DNA of 64,000 nt from Arthrobacter dokdonellae (GCF_003268655.1 NZ_CP029642.1:62001-126000), one strand, 5' to 3'. Positions 1 through 8,971 are shown, numbered from the stretch's first letter. Made by a program: numbers and translations. The notes: generated by a model from the sequence alone, not told the origin.

Positions 1-19
1 CGTGTCCGCGACGCTCCAC

Positions 20-781
20 CTAGGCAATCTTCTTCCGATACGCCGCCATGGCGAAGATATAGGCCACAATAAGGATGCCGACGCACCAGGTGAGGGCGAT
101 CCAGATGCTGTTTCCCACCGGCTGCTGCGCGAACAGGTCCCTTACCGTATTGACGATGGAAGTGACCGGCTGGTTTTCGGCGAACCAGCGCATCGGTCCG
201 GGCATGGTGGCGGTGGGCACGAACGCGGAGCTGATGAACGGCAACAGGATGATCGGGTAGGAGAACGCGCTCGCGCCGTCCGCCGAGGTCGCGGAGAGAC
301 CGGGGATGACGGCGATCCACGTCAGCGCCAGCGTGAACAGCATCAGGATGCCGCCCACGGCAATCCAGGCCAGCGGCCCGGCGGACGAACGGAAGCCCAT
401 GATCAGGGCAACCAGCACCACAACGACGATCGAGACCAGGTTGGCAACCAACGACGTCAGCACGTGGGCCCACAGCACGGACGATCGCGCGACAGGCATG
501 GACTGGAACCGCTCGAAGATTCCGCCCTTCATGTCCAGGAACAGCCGGAATGCCGTGTAGGAGATGCCCGAGGCAATCGTGATCAGCAGGATGCCCGGCA
601 GCAGGTAGTTGACGTAGTTGCCGGTGCCCGTCTTGATGGCCCCGCCAAGTACGTACACAAACAACAGCATGAAAGCGATCGGCATGATGGTGGTGGTGAT
701 GATCGTGTCCAGGCTGCGCGTGATGTGGCGCAGGGACCGTCCCAGCAGGACGGCGGTGTCGCCAAAGAAGTGCGTGTTCAT
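20..781 (-). CDS. ABC-2 type transporter permease (DrrB-like)
   Basis: Membrane subunit of an ABC exporter, partner of the adjacent ATPase. The 253-residue protein has about six hydrophobic segments, starting near residues 30-50 (MPIAFMLLFVYVLGG) and ending in a C-terminal helix followed by a basic YRKK tail, the usual DrrB/ABC-2 arrangement. The ATG overlaps the stop of the upstream ATPase gene by four bases (ATGA), so the two are translationally coupled. It is the last gene of a PadR-DUF1048-ATPase-permease operon. Family members export drugs, lipids or other hydrophobic compounds; the substrate here cannot be told from sequence. Confidence 0.9.
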   Translation of the reverse strand: MNTHFFGDTAVLLGRSLRHITRSLDTIITTTIMPIAFMLLFVYVLGGAIKTGTGNYVNYLLPGILLITIASGISYTAFRLFLDMKGGIFERFQSMPVARSSVLWAHVLTSLVANLVSIVVVVLVALIMGFRSSAGPLAWIAVGGILMLFTLALTWIAVIPGLSATSADGASAFSYPIILLPFISSAFVPTATMPGPMRWFAENQPVTSIVNTVRDLFAQQPVGNSIWIALTWCVGILIVAYIFAMAAYRKKIA

Positions 782-1575
782 GGCTGGTCCTTAGTTGCCT
801 CGGCCTTGCTGGTTTCCCCGACGAGGGCGAGGAAGACGTCCTCGAGTGTCGGCTGCTTCTCGACATATTCAACCTTGGCCGGCGGCAGCAACGCCTTGAG
901 CTCGGCAAGGGTGCCGTTGACGATGATCCTGCCGCCGTGCAGGATGGCGATCCTGTCGGCCAGCTGTTCGGCCTCGTCCAGGGTCTGCGTGGTGAGCAGG
1001 ACCGTGGTGCCGTGCGCCGCGAGTGCCCGCACGGCTTGCCACACCTCGAGCCGCGCCTGGGGGTCAAGTCCGGTGGTCGGCTCGTCGAGGAAGATCACCG
1101 GCGGATTCCCGATCAGGCTCATCGAGATGTCGAGCCGCCGGCGCATGCCGCCCGAGTATTCTGATACCTTCCTGCTGCCGGAGTCGGCGAGCGAGAACCG
1201 TCCCAGCAATTCATCGGCAACGGCGCCCGGGTCCTTGACGTGCCGCAGCTTGGCGACCAGCACCAGGTTCTCGCGGCCGGTGAGGATTTCATCGACCGCC
1301 GCGAACTGCCCCGTGAGGCTGAACGACTCACGCACGTGCGCGGCCTGGGTGGCGACGTCGAAGCCGTTGACCGTGGCAGCGCCGGCGTCGGCCTTGAGCA
1401 ACGTGGCAAGGATCTTCACAACCGTGGTCTTGCCCGCACCGTTCGAGCCGAGCAGGGCAAATACGCTCCCCTGTGCCACGTCAAAGTCGACGCCGCGCAG
1501 CACCTGCAAATCCTTGTACGACTTCTCCAGACCCCGCACGCGGATCACAGGCGCCTTGACGTTGGTGGTTTCCAT
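778..1575 (-). CDS. ABC transporter ATP-binding protein (DrrA-like)
   Basis: ATPase of the exporter. Walker A GSNGAGKT is at residues 43-50, the signature YSGGM at 140-144 and Walker B IFLDEPTTGLD at 161-171. The switch histidine is replaced by glutamine (LLTTQTLDEAE near 193-203), which is characteristic of the DrrA daunorubicin-resistance subfamily and separates it from NatA-type ATPases. The C-terminal extension (about residues 230-265, with EYVEKQPTLEDVFLAL) matches the DrrA regulatory tail. A Shine-Dalgarno-like AAAGGA precedes the ATG. It overlaps the permease by 4 nt. Probably induced when the PadR repressor encoded upstream is released. Confidence 0.93.
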   Translation of the reverse strand: METTNVKAPVIRVRGLEKSYKDLQVLRGVDFDVAQGSVFALLGSNGAGKTTVVKILATLLKADAGAATVNGFDVATQAAHVRESFSLTGQFAAVDEILTGRENLVLVAKLRHVKDPGAVADELLGRFSLADSGSRKVSEYSGGMRRRLDISMSLIGNPPVIFLDEPTTGLDPQARLEVWQAVRALAAHGTTVLLTTQTLDEAEQLADRIAILHGGRIIVNGTLAELKALLPPAKVEYVEKQPTLEDVFLALVGETSKAEATKDQP

Positions 1576-1598
1576 CTGGGTGTCCTTTCCCCTTGGCC

Positions 1599-1964
1599 CT
1601 ACGGCTCGCCGCCGGCGGCGCGGTCAATGGCGTCGACCAGCCGCTTCCGCTCCTTGTTGATCCACTGACCCTCCGAGTAGTTCGCCAGGAATGTCTCCAC
1701 GAATTCCACGGGATCCTCCCCCACGATCGCCCGGACCGGGGTGGCGTCCGCGACGCTCTGCTCGAAGAGATCGAGCAGATCCTCCAGCATCGTCACCAGG
1801 GTGTCCCCCTTGGTAATCGACCCGAAATACATCAGGTACCGGTCCAGCGCCTCGATGGCCGTGCGGTAGTTCTCCGGAAGCACCTTGACGCGCGCCTTGT
1901 ACTGCCGGTATTGCTTCTTTTGCTCCAGCGAGCCGGTGACCAGCTCGATCCAATTCTTTGCCAT
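1599..1964 (-). CDS. DUF1048 domain protein
   Basis: Small 121-residue soluble protein, mostly helical, with the opening AKNWIELVTGSLEQKKQYRQYKAR and a later VEFVETFLANYSEGQW stretch that I associate with DUF1048. These proteins are often found beside PadR regulators and DrrAB exporters, as here: it starts 2 nt after the PadR stop and ends 23 nt before the ATPase start. Its biochemical role is not known to me; a ligand-binding or regulatory accessory role to PadR is only a guess from context. Confidence 0.82.
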   Translation of the reverse strand: MAKNWIELVTGSLEQKKQYRQYKARVKVLPENYRTAIEALDRYLMYFGSITKGDTLVTMLEDLLDLFEQSVADATPVRAIVGEDPVEFVETFLANYSEGQWINKERKRLVDAIDRAAGGEP

Positions 1965-1966
1965 TG

Positions 1967-2296
1967 TTACTGCCCTTCATCCTTGAGCTGTCCCAGCCTC
2001 TCGGCCAGAAAGCCCCATGTTGTCCAAAATTCCTCGAGATATTGCCGCCCGGGTGCGTTGAGGGAGTACACCTTGCGCGGCGGCCCCTTCTCGGACGCAA
2101 CCTTCTCCACCTCGACCAGCCCGTTCCGTTCGATCCGCACGAGCAGGGCGTAGACGGTGCCCTCGGCGATGTCCGTAAAGCCCTGTTCCCGCAGCCGCGT
2201 CGTGATCTCATATCCGTAGGCGGGCTGCACGGACAGGATGGCCAGGACGATCCCCTCGAGAGTGCCCTTGAGCATCTCCGTCATTTGTTTGCCCAA
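1967..2296 (-). CDS. PadR family transcriptional regulator
   Basis: 109-residue winged-helix regulator. The N-terminal helix-turn-helix region (LKGTLEGIVLAILS...YGYEITTRLREQGF) and the wing (GPPRKVYSLNAPGRQYL) are typical PadR features. The start chosen is a TTG at 2296 because AAGGAG lies six bases upstream; the ATG four codons later is too far from that ribosome site. First gene of the exporter operon, so probably an autorepressor that responds to a transported compound. A palindrome suited to such a repressor sits about 32 nt upstream of the start. Confidence 0.92.
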   Translation of the reverse strand: MGKQMTEMLKGTLEGIVLAILSVQPAYGYEITTRLREQGFTDIAEGTVYALLVRIERNGLVEVEKVASEKGPPRKVYSLNAPGRQYLEEFWTTWGFLAERLGQLKDEGQ

Positions 2297-2327
2297 TTGA
2301 CGCTCCTTCCACTACCCAGTGTTACTA

Positions 2328-2346
2328 GCTACTGGTACATAGTAGC
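2328..2346. promoter_or_regulatory. Probable PadR operator palindrome
   Basis: GCTACT, seven bases, then AGTAGC: a perfect 6-bp inverted repeat in the upstream region of the padR operon, in an unusually AT-rich patch (GTTACTAG and TTAAGTAG flank it). On the minus strand it lies where a promoter would be expected, upstream of the strong Shine-Dalgarno of padR. PadR proteins usually bind such palindromes over their own promoters, so autoregulation is the natural inference. Confidence 0.55.
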
Positions 2347-2440
2347 GTTAAGTAGTGAGGATGCAACACCCCCCAAGGAGAAATTAAAGTACGACGGCGT
2401 TTCCCGCCGGGTGCGCACGTCACCAACGCGTCAGGCGCGC

Positions 2441-3025
2441 TTGAGCCCGGGGATGAAGCGGGCCACGACCAGCAGAACCCAAGTGCTGATGACCTACGGC
2501 CACGTGGACACGCCATGCAGGTCCTGGACGAGTAGCGTAAAAGGGCAGGCAAGCACAGGGCCCCCGGATAGCCGAGCATTCCCCGGCCCAGGCTGACGGC
2601 GTCCTCGTGCAACAGCAGTACAAGCAGGCTTTGCAGCACGCTTCCCAGCATCGCCGCGAGCCCCACTTTCCAGTGGGCGGCGAACAGGGCCAGCAGAATC
2701 AGGGCCCCAACTGCCACGTTGTCGATCAGCTCCCGGTGGCGGGAACGGAAGGCCCGGGCCAGCGCCCCACAAAAACCCTGATGGCCGTTACGCACCTCGC
2801 TGGCCGGAACCGCAACAACAGCCCAGCCACCGATGAGCCGACGCTTCCGATCACGACGAGGAGCGCCATCTGCCAGCTGGCGACCACGAATGCGGCCAGG
2901 ACCAGCAGCCCCCGGGACGGCCTTGGTCTGAAAGAAGATTGGGGGACGCCAAATAACAAGGTGATCGTGCCATGGCCCAGCCAGTCATTCCCCGGGCGGC
3001 GGAGGGCCAGCTGTTTTTGTGGCAT
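2441..3025 (-). pseudogene. Decayed urea transporter (UT family)
   Basis: Pieces of a two-repeat urea transporter can be read in order on the minus strand but in different frames. First comes a segment from about 3025 to 2820 (LLVLAAFVVASWQMALLVVI). Then, in another frame from about 2795, GHQGFCGALARAF, followed by VGALILLALFAAHWKVGLAA and GRGMLGYPGALC. Finally a C-terminal tail at about 2441-2508, VISTWVLLVVARFIPGLKRA, is preceded in its own frame by a stop. The repeated SW-x-(M/V)-(A/G)-L-(L/A) pattern and the GxxGAL motif are those of UT proteins. Total length is about 585 bp against about 900-950 bp for an intact gene, with frameshifts, a stop and an internal deletion. No other urea gene is nearby. 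I see no intact gene anywhere in 2297-3188. Confidence 0.62.
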
Positions 3026-3188
3026 CCGAAAATCTTACGCCCCAAAAATGCGCAGCTTCCGCGCGGTGACTTGACAGCTGCGTTCGACTCCTCCAGGGCG
3101 CTGTCTCGTTGGTGCCGGTGAAACCCTGGCATCCGGCCGGGAAGCCGACAGGCTCAACCTCAGAGGACGAGCTCAATCGCCGGAAGGG

Positions 3189-4577
3189 CTAGATCACGTA
3201 GCGTTCGTCCTCGTGGTCGCCGGGGTGGTCCCTGACCAGGCCGGCGGCGAGGGTGTTCCCGTCCTGCGGGTCGATCACCAGGAACGCGCCGGTGCGGCGG
3301 TGCAGCGCGTAGCTCTCGATCGGCAGCGCGGACGCCAGGCGGATCTGCGCCGTGCCAATGTCGTTCAGCTCCAGCCCGGACGCGGCACCCAGCTCAAACG
3401 TCTCCAGATCCAGCTTTCCCGTCACGGCGCGGACCAGGCCCTGCACTGTCTTGCTGCCGTGCTTGATCAACACCTTGGCCCCTTCGCGCAAGGGTTTGGC
3501 GGAGAGCCAGCACAGTTCCGCATACAGGTCCTGGCTGACCTCGCCAAAGGTGCCGCGGGCGGCGATGACGTCGCCACGGGCAATGTCAATCTCCTCACTC
3601 AGGCGCAGTGAAACGGACTGCGGCGCCACGGCCCGCTCCAGGGGCCGGCCGGCGAAATCGATGCCCGTCACGGAGGCCTTCGTGCCGGACGGGAGGACCG
3701 TGATCTCATCACCCACTGCCACTGAGCCGGACGCCACCTGCCCCGCATAGGCGCGGTAGTCGCGGAAGGAGGCACCGGCGTCGTCCGCGTTTGAAAGCTC
3801 CGGGGCCAGCGCCCCCTGCGGACGGACCACCAGCTGGACGGGGAAGCGGAACGGCTCCAGCCCGCGCTCTACCTCGTCAGTGGTGGGCAGGGTCTCCAGG
3901 ATGTCCAGCAGGCTCGGGCCCGTGTACCAGCCCGTGTGGGCGGAGCGCGTCACCACGTTGTCGCCCTCCAGCGCGGACACCGGCACCACCAACAGGTCGG
4001 CGACGCCGATCTGCGCGGCCACGGACTGCACGTCCGCCTCAATCGCGCGGAACGCCGCCTCACTGTAGTCCACCAGGTCGATCTTGTTCACCGCGACCAC
4101 CACATTCGGCACCCGCAGCAGCCGCAGCACGGACAGGTGCCGGCGCGTCTGCTCCAGCACCCCCTTGCGGGCGTCGATGAGGACGACGACGGCATCCGCG
4201 GTGGACGCGCCCGTCACCGTGTTCCTGGTGTACTGCACGTGTCCGGGGCAGTCCGCCAGGATGAAGCTGCGCCGGTCAGTGGCGAAGTAGCGGTAGGCGA
4301 CGTCGATGGTGATGCCCTGCTCACGCTCGGCACGCAGGCCGTCGGTCAGCAGCGCCAGGTCGATCTTCTGCCCGCTCCCTCCTTCGCCGCCAAAGCCGCG
4401 GTCCGCCGAGGTGCGCGTCACGGCGTCGAGCGTGTCGGCCAGGATGGCCTTGGAGTCGTGCAGCAGCCGGCCCACCAGGGTGGACTTGCCGTCGTCGACG
4501 GAACCGGCCGTCGCAAAGCGGAACAAGGTACCGTGGGCCAGCGGGGTCTCGACCACCGAAGTATTTGTTGCGCTCAT
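3189..4577 (-). CDS. cysN: Sulfate adenylyltransferase subunit 1 (GTPase)
   Basis: GTPase subunit of ATP sulfurylase; GTP hydrolysis drives APS formation by CysD. 462 residues, an EF-Tu-like translational GTPase: G1 GSVDDGKS at 25-32, the G2 region with GITID near 88-92, G3 DCPGH at 109-113 and G4 NKID at 164-167, then two beta-barrel domains. No APS kinase (CysC) domain is fused to the C-terminus, as expected for the assimilatory APS-reductase route. The ATG shares its A with the TAA stop of cysD (TAATG), so the subunits are coupled. Last gene of the sulfate operon. Confidence 0.96.
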   Translation of the reverse strand: MSATNTSVVETPLAHGTLFRFATAGSVDDGKSTLVGRLLHDSKAILADTLDAVTRTSADRGFGGEGGSGQKIDLALLTDGLRAEREQGITIDVAYRYFATDRRSFILADCPGHVQYTRNTVTGASTADAVVVLIDARKGVLEQTRRHLSVLRLLRVPNVVVAVNKIDLVDYSEAAFRAIEADVQSVAAQIGVADLLVVPVSALEGDNVVTRSAHTGWYTGPSLLDILETLPTTDEVERGLEPFRFPVQLVVRPQGALAPELSNADDAGASFRDYRAYAGQVASGSVAVGDEITVLPSGTKASVTGIDFAGRPLERAVAPQSVSLRLSEEIDIARGDVIAARGTFGEVSQDLYAELCWLSAKPLREGAKVLIKHGSKTVQGLVRAVTGKLDLETFELGAASGLELNDIGTAQIRLASALPIESYALHRRTGAFLVIDPQDGNTLAAGLVRDHPGDHEDERYVI

Positions 4578-5524
4578 TAGAAATAGCCGTCCTTCTTGCG
4601 GTCTTCCATGGCTGCCTCGGAGATGCGGTCATCGGCCCGGGTGGCGCCACGTTCGGTCAGGGTGGAGGCGGCAACTTCACGCACCACGTCGTGGACGCTG
4701 GTGGCGTTGGAGGCCACGGCGCCGGTGCAGGACATGTCCCCCACGGTGCGGTAGCGCACCTGCTTGATGACGACGTCCTCGTCGGGGCGCGGCCGCGACA
4801 CCTCGCCCACGGCACGCCACATGCCGTCGCGCTCAAACACTTCGCGTTCGTGGGCGTAGTACAGGCCGGGCAGTTCGATGTTTTCGCGGGCGATGTACCG
4901 CCATACGTCCAGCTCCGTCCAGTTGCTGATCGGGAAGGCGCGCACGTGCTGCCCCACGGTGTGGCGGCCGTTGTACAGGTTCCACAATTCCGGGCGCTGG
5001 TTGCGTGGGTCCCACTGGCCAAACTCGTCGCGCAGGGACAGGATGCGCTCCTTGGCGCGGGCCTTGTCCTCGTCCCGGCGGCCGCCGCCAAACACGGCGT
5101 CGAACCGGTGGCGCGCAATGGCGTCCAGCAGCGGGACCGTCTGCAGCGGGTTGCGGGTGCCGTCAGCCCGTTCGGCCAGTTCCCCGCGGTCGATGAACTC
5201 CTGCACGGACCCGACTTCAAGGCGCAGGCCCAGGCGCTCCACCGTGCGGTCGCGGAACTCGATGACCTCCGGGAAGTTGTGCCCCGTGTCCACGTGCAGC
5301 ACCGGGAACGGAACCTTGCCGGGCCAGAACGCCTTCGTGGCCAGGTGCAGCATCAGCACCGAGTCCTTGCCGCCAGAGAACAGCAGCGCGGGGCGCTCGA
5401 ATTCGGCCACGACCTCTCGGATGATGTGGATGGCCTCGGATTCGAGCAGGTCCAGGGAGTCCAGGGTTCCGACAGTCATGCCGGCCGGCTCAATCACCGG
5501 GTTTTCAGTCACTTGGGTGCTCAT
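4577..5524 (-). CDS. cysD: Sulfate adenylyltransferase subunit 2
   Basis: Catalytic subunit of ATP sulfurylase (ATP + sulfate to APS), working with CysN. 315 residues from the ATG at 5524; the frame stays open upstream to 5866, but that part runs antisense-like through cysH and is not coding. The PP-loop SGGKDS is at residues 50-55, followed by VLHVDTGHNFPE and the C-terminal region GATRADDRISEAAMEDRKKDGYF typical of CysD. The start overlaps the TGA of cysH by four bases (ATGA). Confidence 0.96.
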   Translation of the reverse strand: MSTQVTENPVIEPAGMTVGTLDSLDLLESEAIHIIREVVAEFERPALLFSGGKDSVLMLHLATKAFWPGKVPFPVLHVDTGHNFPEVIEFRDRTVERLGLRLEVGSVQEFIDRGELAERADGTRNPLQTVPLLDAIARHRFDAVFGGGRRDEDKARAKERILSLRDEFGQWDPRNQRPELWNLYNGRHTVGQHVRAFPISNWTELDVWRYIARENIELPGLYYAHEREVFERDGMWRAVGEVSRPRPDEDVVIKQVRYRTVGDMSCTGAVASNATSVHDVVREVAASTLTERGATRADDRISEAAMEDRKKDGYF

Positions 5525-6264
5525 ACGTGTAGTCCGCATTCTGTCTTGGAGGTTCCGGCCCAGCGGCCGCTCCTGGGGTCGGCGCCGGGGGCCACTTTGT
5601 TGGTGCAGGGTGCGCAGCCGATGGACGGGTATCCCTGGCTGAGCAGGGGGTTCACGGGCAGGAGGTTGTCCTCTGAGTAGCCGATCAGCTCCTCGTAGCT
5701 CCAGGTGGCGACCGGGTTGACCTTGACCAGGCCGTTCTTCTCGTCCCACACCACCAACGGAGTGTTGGTGCGGGTGGGCGCCTCGTCCCGGCGCACTCCC
5801 GTGAACCACAGTTCGTAGCCCTGCAGGGTGCGGTGCAGCGGTTCCACCTTGCGCAGTGCGCAGCACTGGGCGGGGTCGCGGGCGAAAAGGTTCTTGCCCA
5901 GCAGCGAATCCTGCTGCGCCACGGTGTGCTCCGGCAGCACGTCGACGACGTTCACACGCAGGTTCTCGGCCACCGCGTTGCGCGTCGCGTAGGTCTCCGG
6001 AAAGTGGTAGCCGGTGTCGAGGAACAGGACGTCCACCCCGGGCAGCTGGTCGGCCACGAGTGCCGGCAGCACGGCGTCGGCCATGGAACAGGCGACGGCG
6101 GCCGCCCCCGTGGCGAAGTTCTTCGCCACCCAGGCGATGACGTCCTTGGCGGACGCATCCCAGGCCAGTTCCGCGGCGCCAGCCTCGGCCAGGGCCTTCA
6201 GCTCGTCGTGCGGGCGCAGTCCCGTGGCGGCATCGGCCGCGACAGCGGCTTGTGTCTCCGTCAT
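5521..6264 (-). CDS. cysH: APS reductase (adenylyl-sulfate reductase, thioredoxin type)
   Basis: Reduces APS to sulfite and AMP. The 247-residue protein carries the cysteine set that distinguishes APS reductases from PAPS reductases: CC at 134-135 and C-x2-C at 217/220 (GCAPC), the ligands of a [4Fe-4S] cluster, plus the catalytic cysteine C243 in the KTECGLH tail. FLDTGYHFPET at 81-91 is a nucleotide-site motif of the family. Together with CysDN and no APS kinase, this says sulfate is reduced directly from APS. It overlaps both neighbours by 4 nt (ATGA junctions). Confidence 0.95.
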   Translation of the reverse strand: MTETQAAVAADAATGLRPHDELKALAEAGAAELAWDASAKDVIAWVAKNFATGAAAVACSMADAVLPALVADQLPGVDVLFLDTGYHFPETYATRNAVAENLRVNVVDVLPEHTVAQQDSLLGKNLFARDPAQCCALRKVEPLHRTLQGYELWFTGVRRDEAPTRTNTPLVVWDEKNGLVKVNPVATWSYEELIGYSEDNLLPVNPLLSQGYPSIGCAPCTNKVAPGADPRSGRWAGTSKTECGLHV

Positions 6265-8024
6265 TTCAGCAGCTCCTCGTCCACGCGGTGTGCGAATTCG
6301 GCGAAGGTCTCTTCCGGGAGCTTGTTGGCGGCGTAGCTGCGGATGACGCGCTCCACGTAGTCGGCCAGGTCGGCAATGGCTACCTTCAGCCCGCGGACGG
6401 TGCGGCCCAGGCCGGCTTCTTCCCGGTTGTGCGAGGACAGCCCGCCGCCCAGGTGGACCTGGAAGCCTCCTGTTGTGCCGCCGTCGTCCGTGGGAACGAC
6501 GATGCCCTTCAGGCCGATGTCAGCCGTCTGGATGCGGGCGCAGGAGTTGGGGCAGCCGTTGAGGTACAGCGTGATGGGATCACCCAGCACGCCGGCGTCG
6601 ACCAGGTCCGCGAGGCGCACCTCGAGCTCGCCGATGACGTCGATCGCGGTGTCCTTGGTGTTGACGATGGCCAGCTTGCAGAACTCGATGCCGGTGCAGG
6701 CCATGGTGTTGCGGCGGAAGACTGAAGGGCGTGCGGACAGCCCGACCTCCTCCAGCCCGGCCACCACTGCCTCAACCTTGTCCTGGGAAATGTCCAGGGA
6801 GATGATCTTTTGCAGTGGGGTGGTGCGCAGGCGGTGGGAGCCGTGGGCTTCCAGGAGGTCCGCCAGGGCGAGCATCTGCGTGCCGGAGAAGCGGCCCACA
6901 TACGGGGCGGCGCCGATGAAGAACTTGCCGTCCTTCTGTTCGTGGACACCGACGTGGTCGCCATTGACAGTGGCCTTGGGCGGGGCGATGCCGTCGGGCA
7001 GCTTGCGGCCCAGGTATTCATCCTCGAGGACCTGCCGGAACTTTTCCGCACCCCAGTCCTCCACCAGAAACTTCAGCCGTGCCTTATTGCGCATGCGCCG
7101 GTAGCCGTAGTCGCGGAAAATGCTGGTGACTCCCTCCCAGACGGCCGGCCCGTCCTCCGGCGGCACAAACACGCCGACCCGCTGCGCCAGCCGGGGGGCG
7201 GTGGAGAGCCCGCCGCCCACCCACAGGTCGTAGCCCGGGCCGAGTTCGGGGTGGCGCACGCCGACAAAGGAGATGTCGTTGATCTCGTGGATGGTGTCGT
7301 GGTCCGGATAGCCGGTGATGGACGTCTTGTACTTGCGCGGCAGGTTGGAGAACTGCGGGCTGCCGATGAAGCGGTCGCGAATTTCCTGCAGGAAATCGGT
7401 GGGGTCGATGATCTCCGCCTTGGCTATGCCTGCCACCGGGGAACCGAGCATGCCGCGCGGCACGTCGCCGCAGGCCTCGGTGGTTTGCAGGCTCACAGCC
7501 TCGAGACGGCGCCAGATCTCCGGCACGTCTTCCACCTCAATCCAGTGGAACTGGATGTTCTGGCGGTTGGTCAGGTCGGCCGTGTTGCGGGCAAAGTCGA
7601 CGGAAATCTGGCCGATGACGCGCAGCTGCTCAGTGGTGAGCTTGCCGCCGTCGGTCCTCACGCGCATCATGAGGTAGCTGTCCTCAAGTTCGTGCGGTTC
7701 CAGGGAGGCGGTCTTGCCGCCGTCGATCCCCTGCTTGCGCTGCGTGTACAGCCCCCACCAGCGGAAGCGGCCGTGCAGGTCGTCGTCGCTGATGGAGTCA
7801 AAGCCCTGCTTGGAGTAGATGGTCTCGATGCGGTGGCGCACCGACAGGCCGTCGTCCTCCTGCTTCCAGGCCTCCACGGGGTTCAGCGGCGCCTTGCCGT
7901 CAACATTCCACTGCCCGTGCGGCTTGGCGGCGGGACGGGGGCGGGCGGGTCGGCCCTTTGCAGGCGCCTCGGCGGAATCGGTGGCGGCCTCGGCGGCTGC
8001 TCCGGCCAGAGCTGTCTGTGTCAT
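6261..8024 (-). CDS. sir: Assimilatory sulfite reductase (ferredoxin), siroheme type
   Basis: Six-electron reduction of sulfite to sulfide, using siroheme and a [4Fe-4S] cluster. 587 residues with two nitrite/sulfite reductase ferredoxin-like half domains and repeats. Cluster ligands are C443 and C449 (CTGIEFC) and C491 and C495 (CPNSC). The first 40 residues are alanine- and proline-rich and poorly conserved, so translation could begin a little downstream. The protein family also contains nitrite reductases; the operon with APS reductase and ATP sulfurylase decides for sulfite. The 193-nt gap upstream (8025-8217) should carry the operon promoter; I cannot name a clear -10/-35 pair there. Confidence 0.93.
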   Translation of the reverse strand: MTQTALAGAAAEAATDSAEAPAKGRPARPRPAAKPHGQWNVDGKAPLNPVEAWKQEDDGLSVRHRIETIYSKQGFDSISDDDLHGRFRWWGLYTQRKQGIDGGKTASLEPHELEDSYLMMRVRTDGGKLTTEQLRVIGQISVDFARNTADLTNRQNIQFHWIEVEDVPEIWRRLEAVSLQTTEACGDVPRGMLGSPVAGIAKAEIIDPTDFLQEIRDRFIGSPQFSNLPRKYKTSITGYPDHDTIHEINDISFVGVRHPELGPGYDLWVGGGLSTAPRLAQRVGVFVPPEDGPAVWEGVTSIFRDYGYRRMRNKARLKFLVEDWGAEKFRQVLEDEYLGRKLPDGIAPPKATVNGDHVGVHEQKDGKFFIGAAPYVGRFSGTQMLALADLLEAHGSHRLRTTPLQKIISLDISQDKVEAVVAGLEEVGLSARPSVFRRNTMACTGIEFCKLAIVNTKDTAIDVIGELEVRLADLVDAGVLGDPITLYLNGCPNSCARIQTADIGLKGIVVPTDDGGTTGGFQVHLGGGLSSHNREEAGLGRTVRGLKVAIADLADYVERVIRSYAANKLPEETFAEFAHRVDEELLK

Positions 8025-8217
8025 GAAACGAGCCTAGGTCGCCTCCCACGGGTGGCCGTCACCGGGTGCAACGCGGGTTCACCTTAGGCAATATTTCGTC
8101 ACGTGCCCCGTTTCGCCGGCGGCTGTGCTTGGCCGCCTTTCCACCCACGACGCCGGGCACTTTGCTCGTGCGCACGGTTATGGCGTCACGGTGCGCCACT
8201 TCTGACGTGGCACAGGG

Positions 8218-8937
8218 TTACGCCGCAACGCTCCGCAGGACTGCAGCGTCAAAGTGCTCCAGCGCCAGCTGCGCCAGCAGCGGCGAGGGCAGCAGCGGTT
8301 CGCTGACGCTGTCCGCGCCCGCCTTGCCCAGCTGGTCGTGGAAGTAGCCGGGCGCCAGCAGGTAGGAGGCAACCGCGACGCCGGCCGCACCCTTGGCGCG
8401 CAGCTGCGCCACGGCATCGGGAACGGAGGGTTCGGCGCTCGCACCGTAGGCTGCCAGGATGGTTTCGGGCCGGCGGACGGCCAGGTCCGCCGCCAGCACC
8501 TCCACCTGTTCGGCGGCCTCGGGCCGGGATGACCCCGCCGCCGCGAGCACAACACCCCAGCGCTCCGGCAGTTCGCCCAGCCGTTCGTGGAGCAGCCCGG
8601 CCAGGCGCGGGTCCGGCCCGAGCGGCACCGCGGCCAGCGATCCGGGCCTGCTTTCAACGGCCCGGGCAATGTCCACCTGGACATGGTGGCCCACCGTCAG
8701 CAGGAGCGGAACGACGACGGCGCGCACCCCCGCGGGCAGTCCCGCCACGACCGCGGGGAGCGACGGCTCCTGGACATCCACGTAGGCTTCCAGGACCACC
8801 AGCCCGGGCCGCAGCGCAGCAATGTCGGCCCGGAGCTGGTTGATCCGGGCCCGGCCCTCGGCATTGTTGGTGCCGTGCGCGCAGGCGATCAGGACCGATT
8901 CCGCTCCCTCAAGTGCGCCAGTGCTGTCCTCGCCCAC
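8218..8937 (-). CDS. Sirohydrochlorin chelatase (CbiX/SirB family)
   Basis: Inserts ferrous iron into sirohydrochlorin to make siroheme, the cofactor of the sulfite reductase encoded next downstream. Two CbiX-type halves are visible: the first with the metal-binding CAHGTNN near residues 19-25 and GHHVQVDI about 60 residues later. I place the start at a GTG at 8937, five bases after GGGAGGAG; an upstream GTG at 8985 in the same frame has no ribosome site and would overlap the MFS gene. The length, about 239 residues, fits the two-domain CbiX form. Cobalt chelation for cobalamin is the alternative, but the neighbourhood has no cobalamin genes. Confidence 0.88.
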   Translation of the reverse strand: MGEDSTGALEGAESVLIACAHGTNNAEGRARINQLRADIAALRPGLVVLEAYVDVQEPSLPAVVAGLPAGVRAVVVPLLLTVGHHVQVDIARAVESRPGSLAAVPLGPDPRLAGLLHERLGELPERWGVVLAAAGSSRPEAAEQVEVLAADLAVRRPETILAAYGASAEPSVPDAVAQLRAKGAAGVAVASYLLAPGYFHDQLGKAGADSVSEPLLPSPLLAQLALEHFDAAVLRSVAA

Positions 8938-8971
8938 GGGCGCTCCTCCCAAAGTTCCTTGCTGTCCGGAA

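Noticed and set aside
3026..3188. N-terminal part of the urea transporter or a small gene
   Set aside because: Frames in this stretch show no hydrophobic segment or family motif; nothing to support a gene.
6261..8024. Assignment as nitrite reductase
   Set aside because: The protein family is shared, but coupling by 4-nt overlap to APS reductase and ATP sulfurylase genes and the siroheme chelatase upstream decide for sulfite reduction.
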